64,000 nt of DNA from Emydura subglobosa (Eukaryota > Chordata > Testudines > Chelidae), in the NCBI GenBank assembly GCA_007922225.1, contig ML680053.1, positions 19,454,694 to 19,518,693 of the forward strand, read 5' to 3'. How positions within the stretch are numbered: the first letter of the stretch is position 1; each line of letters starts with the position of its first letter. Of this stretch, positions 57,927 to 64,000 are shown piece after piece. The notes under the pieces were generated by a model, which was given only the letters and a program-made list of their open reading frames with translations, searched no databases and was not told the origin of the DNA. Both the position numbers and the translations under genes were made by a program.

Positions 57927-58342
57927 TCAGGGGGCTGGAGCACATGACTTATGAGGAGGGGCTGGAGCACATGACTTATGAGGAGAGGCTGAGGGAACTA
58001 GTCTGCAGAAGAGAAGAACGAGGGGGGATTTGATAGGAGCTGAAAGGGGGTTCGAGGGAGGATGGAACTGGGCTGTTCTCAGTGGTAGCAGATGACAGAA
58101 CTAGGAGCAATGGTCTCAAGTTGCAAGTGGGGGAGGTTTAGGTTGGATATTAGGAAAAACTTTTTCACTAGTAGGGTGGTGAAGCACTGGAATGGGTTAC
58201 CTAAATCCTGAGAGGTTTTTAAGGTGCAGCTTGACAAAACCCTGGCTGGGATGATTTAGTTGGGATTTGTCCTGCTCTGGGCAGGGGGTTGGACTAGATG
58301 ACCTCCTCAGGTCCCTTCCAACCCTAATCTTCTATGATTCTA

Positions 58343-60590
58343 ATATGGAACCATGAGGCTATTTTATATCCTACTCTCTCTCTTGAGAAACAGCTAAATT
58401 ATGTGGTTAGAATATCTTTCTACCACTTAGAGGACAGTGTTAAGTCAAGGGCAATTTTGTTTCACTTAGACCTCAAGCTGTTTTTCCATGCTTTCATTAT
58501 TTCAGTGCTGTATGATTATGGTTCTTTTTGCTTGTTTGTACAGTAATGTTTTGCATAAAATTGAAGTGGTTCCTCATTTACAGGGGATGACCTCATTTTA
58601 TTTCTCTAATTGAGTCAGATTTATATTTTCTGCCTGTGAAATTCAAACCTCAGTTATTTGAATGCTCAAAACATGAACAGCAGTGTAAACATAACTGATC
58701 ACCAGGTTCCTCTCCTTCACACTGGAGTGAGTTGCAGGAGAAAGCCCGCTTGGTGGATGATAAGAGCTGTGCAGCTTTTACCTTACAAAACATGTATTGA
58801 ATGAGGCAGTTACCTTTGCTTAAAAAATGAAGAAACAAATCATTCGCTGTAGTGTGCCTGCATGAAGTGTGACTTTTTCTAAGACTCATAATTCTTTCAA
58901 ATGAAAACCAATTTTCACCACAGCAGTCAATGACACTCAACTCTCTGCCTCCAGTAGTTTCAATGCTAAAGTGATTGAAAGAAAATGTTGAAAGAATACT
59001 TTTTATAATAGGGCAATGTGTAGTTTCCACTCCCTTCATACTCATAAGTGGTTATAGTTTCACTTCCAACTTTTAAAATAAAAATAATCTTTGTGTAAAG
59101 ACAAGATGCACAATGGTTTAGAATAGACATACTTAGAATAGACATACTTACACATCCTTAACCATCCCTGTGTAAGTGTCTACAGTGCATATGATTCAAA
59201 AGCTCACGAAAGTCAATGGCAGTCTTTTCATCGACTTTTGAGGGATTTGAAATCATGCCTCATCAGCCTAACCTTGTAAAAGGCATAGAATATGGACACT
59301 GAAGGCCCAAAGAACTCACAGTCAGACAGGTTTTGCTTGCATTTCAGCTGCAGTATTATTTATTATAGTTATAAATTACAAATATGTTATGTACATGCAT
59401 TTCTCCTTGTCTCTTTTTTACAAGATAGTAAAATTCTTTAAACTTAATGGGGGGGAAGGAAACAAGAGTCAGTGAAATGGTGAAATTACACAAGACACAA
59501 CTTTTTCTTTCTTTCTCAGTCTTGCACAGGCAGGGAAGATACATAATAAAATAAGCTTTTTTTTTTTTAATCTCTAACTTCTATGATTATTTTTAGAACT
59601 TCCTGTGTTAGACGGCCTCCATTCTCTAGATACAGTACCTTTAGGTCATTTCTATAGTTATCTTCCCCTTCTAGACATGTGCTAGAGTTTCTAGGTCCGC
59701 ATATTACAAGCTGAGATATAAATAAAAGATACAAGCACAGCTCAGATGATTTTACATCACAGCATTGTGTGCTATTCTTTATAAACCCACAGCTCCTATG
59801 CTATTCTTCCTGGGGGTTTATAAACTTTAAGAGGAGGAACCAAATTAACTCTAATTGTCTTATTTAATATCTTTAGATGGTTGAACTACTCTTTTTAAAA
59901 CTGGGTTTATAATACAGGTGACATGCTTTGAACAACAGCATATGCAGGCATTTATATTCATACATCATATAAAAAATGCTGACACAAAGGGTTAAAATGA
60001 TATGAAAAATATGAAGAATTTTTAATAACAGTACAAACCAACTAGGATTAAGAACTCAGAAACTGAAAACAAACTACCCACTAGGTTATTTTCCATGGAA
60101 ATGTATAGCTATTACATGATCTACCAGAGGGCTACCCTGTTGTCCGTTTAATGCATTAAAAACATTGTGAATTAAACAAAACAAAAAAACATGAAGTAGT
60201 AGGGGGATAGGGTTCAAAGAAAGTGCATTTCCCACATCAAAATCTATTGCACATTCATGGATATAGCTATGGAAACCAGACCTCATTTACTGCATGATTT
60301 GCTTTTTTTACTAACAACATGAGAATAATTTTTCTACCTTTTTGGCTGTACATGTCTCTACTACTGAGATGCTGTAGTGCAACTTACATATTTTAGAACA
60401 GAAACGGGATAAAATACCAAGAAATTCCAATAAATTAAACTAACCCCACCCTACAACTCTGAATCTTGCAGTAAATAGAAGAAAGGAGACAGGTTTATGA
60501 CAGGGTTATCCAGATATAGGGAAAACATGTTTGGGCTGGAGGGAGCCTGGGAAGCTAGGTATTGGCCTATAGAAGCAACTGCTTTTGATC
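58343..60590. other. AT-rich unassigned DNA
   Basis: A 131-codon minus-strand frame (58650-59045) has no recognisable domain. A short tandem duplication ('agaatagacatactt', twice) lies near 59120-59151. Nothing else. Confidence 0.4.
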
Positions 60591-60596
60591 TTGGCC

Positions 60597-60640
60597 ACTT
60601 AAACTTCTCTGTGCCTCAGTTTTCCCATCGGTTTATTTTT
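60597..60640 (+). mobile_element. MIR-like core fragment
   Basis: 'aacttctctgtgcctcagtt' plus 'ttcccatcgg' matches the MIR-type 'cctctctgtgcctcagtttcc' core. Confidence 0.5.
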
Positions 60641-60754
60641 TTAAATGTTACATACACAATTTTAAATACAGAAAGTTGATCTAGTCAACCCAATCCCATA
60701 ACAAAATCCATCCATACATTCAGACCATCTACACATGAGAGTGGTTTAACAAAA

Positions 60755-60965
60755 AGACTTGCGTTCAGTTCTCACTCAGTCATAGATTTCCTGTGTGACC
60801 CTGGGAGAATCCCATAATCCAATCTTTTGGTTGGGAATCCTTTGGTTCACTAACTGTATAATGGGGATATTATTTTGTTACCCTACATGAGTGTTACAAA
60901 AAAAATTCACTGATGTTTGTGAGATGATCAAATGCTATGATGTTGATGGCCATAGATAAACAAAC
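60755..60965 (+). mobile_element. MIR/CORE-SINE-like element
   Basis: In order: 'gcgttcagttctcactcagt', 'cctgtgtgaccctgggagaa', 'aactgtataatggggatatt', 'ttgttaccctacatgagtgt', and a 3' segment 'gagatgatcaaatgctatga' then 'tggccatagataa'. This is the full layout of a MIR-type SINE, diverged. Parts of four others lie at 9.8, 33.5, 50.4 and 55.1 kb. Confidence 0.6.
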
Positions 60966-63655
60966 AATTAATTCTGCCTCACGTTTACCCACCTCTGTAA
61001 ACTGTTTTGATATCTGTGGATGAGAAGTGTTCTAAATGCTTATTAATTTTTGTTATGCTCTGTATACATTATATATTTTGTCAAACTTGAATTGTGTTAT
61101 TTGCTGAACTTTCTTTTCTGCAGTTACATTAGAATTAGGTGGTTTTTCACCGAGTCTGGAGTTAATAATGCATGGGTTGGTAATCTGAAATTTGTAAAAG
61201 CATTGTTTTTCTTGGTCCAGTCTAGCATTGTCTTTAAGCACTGAATTCAACCTGCCTTTTATTTGGAGGCATGTTTGAATTAGGTTTGCCTTATGAGTGT
61301 CAGTGTGGTGATCAGATCTGCCCTTTGATTGGGAGTGTCGGTTGTATTTTCTTTGGACAAGGAAAACATGAATAATATGACAGTGGGCCTATCCCATTCT
61401 CTACCGGTGCCCACGTTTCAAGATGATTTGCTGCTATCAGAATCAGTTTGTTTCCCATTCTTGCCTCTCCTCGGGCTGACCATAGAGATCCTAGCTTTTC
61501 CAGCAAGACTATCATAGAATCTATTGTCTCAAATGGAGAAGATTGTTTTATCTTTTGTCTATGGGATTATTTTGTCTAGCATGTATGTCTGTGAAATGGT
61601 AAAGTGTAAAATATCTGGTTTAGTTCACTAAATGCTGAAGGCACGAATCTGCCAATAATTGAAGACTTGAGCTGAAGGATTCAGGAGCTCCTGACACTAG
61701 ACGCTTTTGTGGCATATGACAGTGAAGTAGAGCTGTGCTAAAGTGTGCACTAGATGTGGCAAAATCAAGTCTCTTGTTGGGTTTTGTAATAAATGTTTTC
61801 TGTGTAGTGCTGTGTGAGTAACAGTTTTAACTACAAATAGTTCATTTTCAAAAGAAGAGATTTTGAAGGCGTTAGCAGAATTTGAACTCTGTTAAAGAGA
61901 TTATGAAACTGCAGTGTTCAGCTTGGTAGATAAGAGAAAATGGAACCACCCCCGTGACCTCGTGATACTACAGTAATGCATCTGGTTCTCCACCCTGACC
62001 CTTGCTCTTACTCCCTAGGAGTGCTGCAAAGGCACTGTGCCTGACTTTTCACTGCCTTTCACCTTGTGGACTCAATTACACCTATGCAAAGTGAAATGCT
62101 GGGAAATGCTACCATTGTGATTTGCACTCATGTTACAGAGGTGTAAACAAATACACAATGTACTGTACATGTCAACAGAGAATCAGGGCCATTTTGTTCA
62201 GCCTACAGGATTTGTGTGGAGTGCCTCACACCATTTTGCAGTGATACTCTGCAATGACTGAAGTATGATATAGTGAGACTCCGAAGCCATCTGGATCTCC
62301 TTAACTGAAAGATGTCTTCCGGGTAGAGTGAAAGAAGTGACTTGCCTAACAGATACTGGCATATGAATGGGGAACTAAGTCTTGCATATAAGAATGGTTA
62401 TTGGGGGGAGGAGTAGCAAAAATGTCACTTTTAAAAAATCGTATTTCTGAATTTTTCACTTTTCACTATGGCAACTAGATTTCTTACATTCCCAAAATCA
62501 CACACTTAACTTTACCCAAAAAATCATGGTAAGTATATAGCTTTTTACAGAATTTTTTTTAAAACTGAAAGATAAAATACAAGTGTACAGAAAAGAAAAA
62601 CATAACAAATTACACAAAAAAATCCCAGAGATAAATATACCTGAAGTGGTTGGGATTTTTCAATAATATGATTTAATTAATAAAATAATGTGTAGGTTTC
62701 CATTCAGGTAACAATGGGAATATACACTTGGGAATATATACATGGTCGAATCCCTGTACCCACAGAGAACTCCATGGAAGTCAGCTGCGGGACTGAGACC
62801 TTGGAAATGTTCAGACAGACGTTAAAACTGTTTTAAAGACATCACAGGACAGTCCTATCCACTGATCGTGTACAGCTCTAGGTCAGACTTTTTGAATTAC
62901 AATAGCTATAATTTGTGACTCCTTATCCTCCACCTCTGATGATGCTTACTGTGTTGATGGCAGGCTATATTGGCTATGCTATCCGTTAAGAAAAATGAGA
63001 TAATGCTCAGAAGGTAGAGTAATATCACAAACAAGAAACTACAAATGTAGACGATTAATTCTATTGCTTGTCTTTTTCATTTGCTGTGTGTTTGTTTCTA
63101 ACTCAGTCTTTTGTCTGATATTTATATTACTTGTGACCAATATAAATTCTAACATCTAGAATCCTAATTAAACCAAGCGAATATAAAAGCTTTTCATGTC
63201 ACCCTCCCCCCTGGCCACCCCAGGAACTGACTATTAATCTTTTATCAAACAGTTCAAGTGGACATAGCAATGTAAAACATATAAATTAAAAACAGATCCT
63301 TAAAGGGGCTAAAACAAGTTCATAAACTTTATAAATAACTGCTTGATTGTGACGTTTTCTATGCAATTAACGTTTCCTGTGTTATACGGCACAGAGCTTA
63401 TCTTGAACATTTGAGTAGTTGACATGGTCTTATACTAGCATTAGTTCCCCGGTGCCCTTGTCTCTATCACCCCACATCCCAACGCTCGCCACTCTCTTAA
63501 ATGAGGGCAGCAGTTTTCAAAGGATGGAATGGTGCTACATGGCCCTATAGCTAGTTTCCCCGAGATGCAAATTGAAGCAGAATGGAACAAAAGCAATTAG
63601 GCTTTCTATTTTAAAATGTCATATTTTCTCATTGAGTAAAGACACCCAGAGTATT
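60966..63655. other. AT-rich unassigned DNA
   Basis: No gene or repeat supported. Short frames at 61050-61515 on both strands have no domain. Confidence 0.4.
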
Positions 63656-63868
63656 TATCCTGGTCTACATTGAGTGCTAAAATGTGTTCAGCACAGTGTC
63701 AGCTAATAGCAACCATGCTCAGACATGGTAAAATTCTGAGTACAGTTGTCAAGAATCATGTTAGATGACGTGATGATGATCATGGTGTGGGGGTCATTTT
63801 AGACTATTCTCCAGCGTGGTGCCTAGTAACACGATTCTTGAAAACCAGGCACAGACATGGGGATAAAT
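63656..63868. mobile_element. Possible MITE-like element
   Basis: The left end 'atcctggtctacattgagtg' resembles the GCCCTGGTCTACACT termini in this window. The right end 'aaccaggcacagacatgggg' is a weak inverted counterpart. Internal pairs such as 'gttgtcaagaatcatgtta' and 'taacacgattcttgaaaac' are inverted. No clear target duplication. Confidence 0.4.
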
Positions 63869-64000
63869 TGTAGTGCAGAGGAGACCCAAGCACGGGGAAG
63901 GGGTTGAGGGAGAAGATGATTAAAACAACTCCTGGCGTTCTTTGTTATAGCAAATTACTCTACAGATTAAATGCACATACCATTGATGTGAATGACTGTG

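Larger units (their letters stand above)
56385..58342 (+). mobile_element. CR1 LINE, 5'-truncated, bird-like 3' tail
   Basis: A plus-strand CR1 copy of about 1.96 kb. It begins within ORF2 (RPAWLNKEVFGELKHKK), passes through the RT and ends with the CR1 3' UTR ('ggttggactagatgacctcc', 'aggtcccttccaaccctaat') and a 'tctatgattctaa' octamer tail. That tail differs from the TTCTTATG-type tail of the 11.6-13.5 kb copy. A 27-bp tandem duplication lies at 57932-57985. Confidence 0.85.

Noticed and set aside
58650..59045. 131-codon minus-strand frame
   Set aside because: No domain, biased composition, no flanking homology; not distinguishable from a chance frame.

Overview
The window looks like vertebrate nuclear DNA from a reptile, most likely a turtle. 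The basis is the repeat content: CR1 LINEs with two kinds of 3' tail (TTCTTATG-type and ATTCTATG-type), a Penelope-like element, several families of inverted-repeat elements beginning GG(C/G)(T/C)..GTCTACAC, long ERV-type LTRs, and old MIR/CORE-SINE-like pieces. No intact protein-coding gene, rRNA or tRNA gene was recognised. Every recognisable protein homology is a decayed retrotransposon reading frame. The window reads as a gene desert or the inside of a large intron.

Layout. 1-4.4 kb: AT-rich DNA, one small inverted-repeat element and a decayed Penelope-like element with a GIY-YIG endonuclease remnant. 4.4-8.3 kb: a solo LTR flanked by GTAC, a tRNA-like repeat, the C-terminal remnant of a non-LTR retrotransposon, and a nested inverted-repeat element carrying a perfect 26-bp hairpin. 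9.7-16.5 kb: SINE-like pieces and a diverged tandem repeat with a period near 900 bp that keeps splice-site-like motifs, split by a CR1 element. 18.9-26.3 kb: a tandem array of two alternating monomers (about 283 and 333 bp, about 615 bp per dimer), interrupted by two LTRs and a small DNA element. 26.7-30.3 kb: a CR1 fragment broken by a GC-rich inverted-repeat element, an inverted partial copy of that element, and a degenerate CT-rich minisatellite. 32-37.4 kb: a direct repeat pair 5 kb apart with a long antisense LTR between them. 39-39.3 kb: a foldback Penelope-like insertion with a 14-bp target duplication. 42-44.5 kb: transposons nested three deep. 45-49 kb: an L2-like LINE, split by GC-rich DNA, and a hAT-like element with a perfect 8-bp target duplication. 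50-58.4 kb: palindromic repeats, a second long LTR, a LINE C-terminal remnant with a zinc-finger-like end, and a CR1 copy with RT motifs. 58.4-64 kb: mostly unrecognised AT-rich DNA with MIR-like pieces.

There is no operon or pathway. The most unusual structures are the dimeric array at 18.9-26.3 kb and the exon-like tandem repeat at 10.6-16.5 kb. Family names come from recognition by eye, without a database search, so boundaries are approximate unless a target-site duplication is given.
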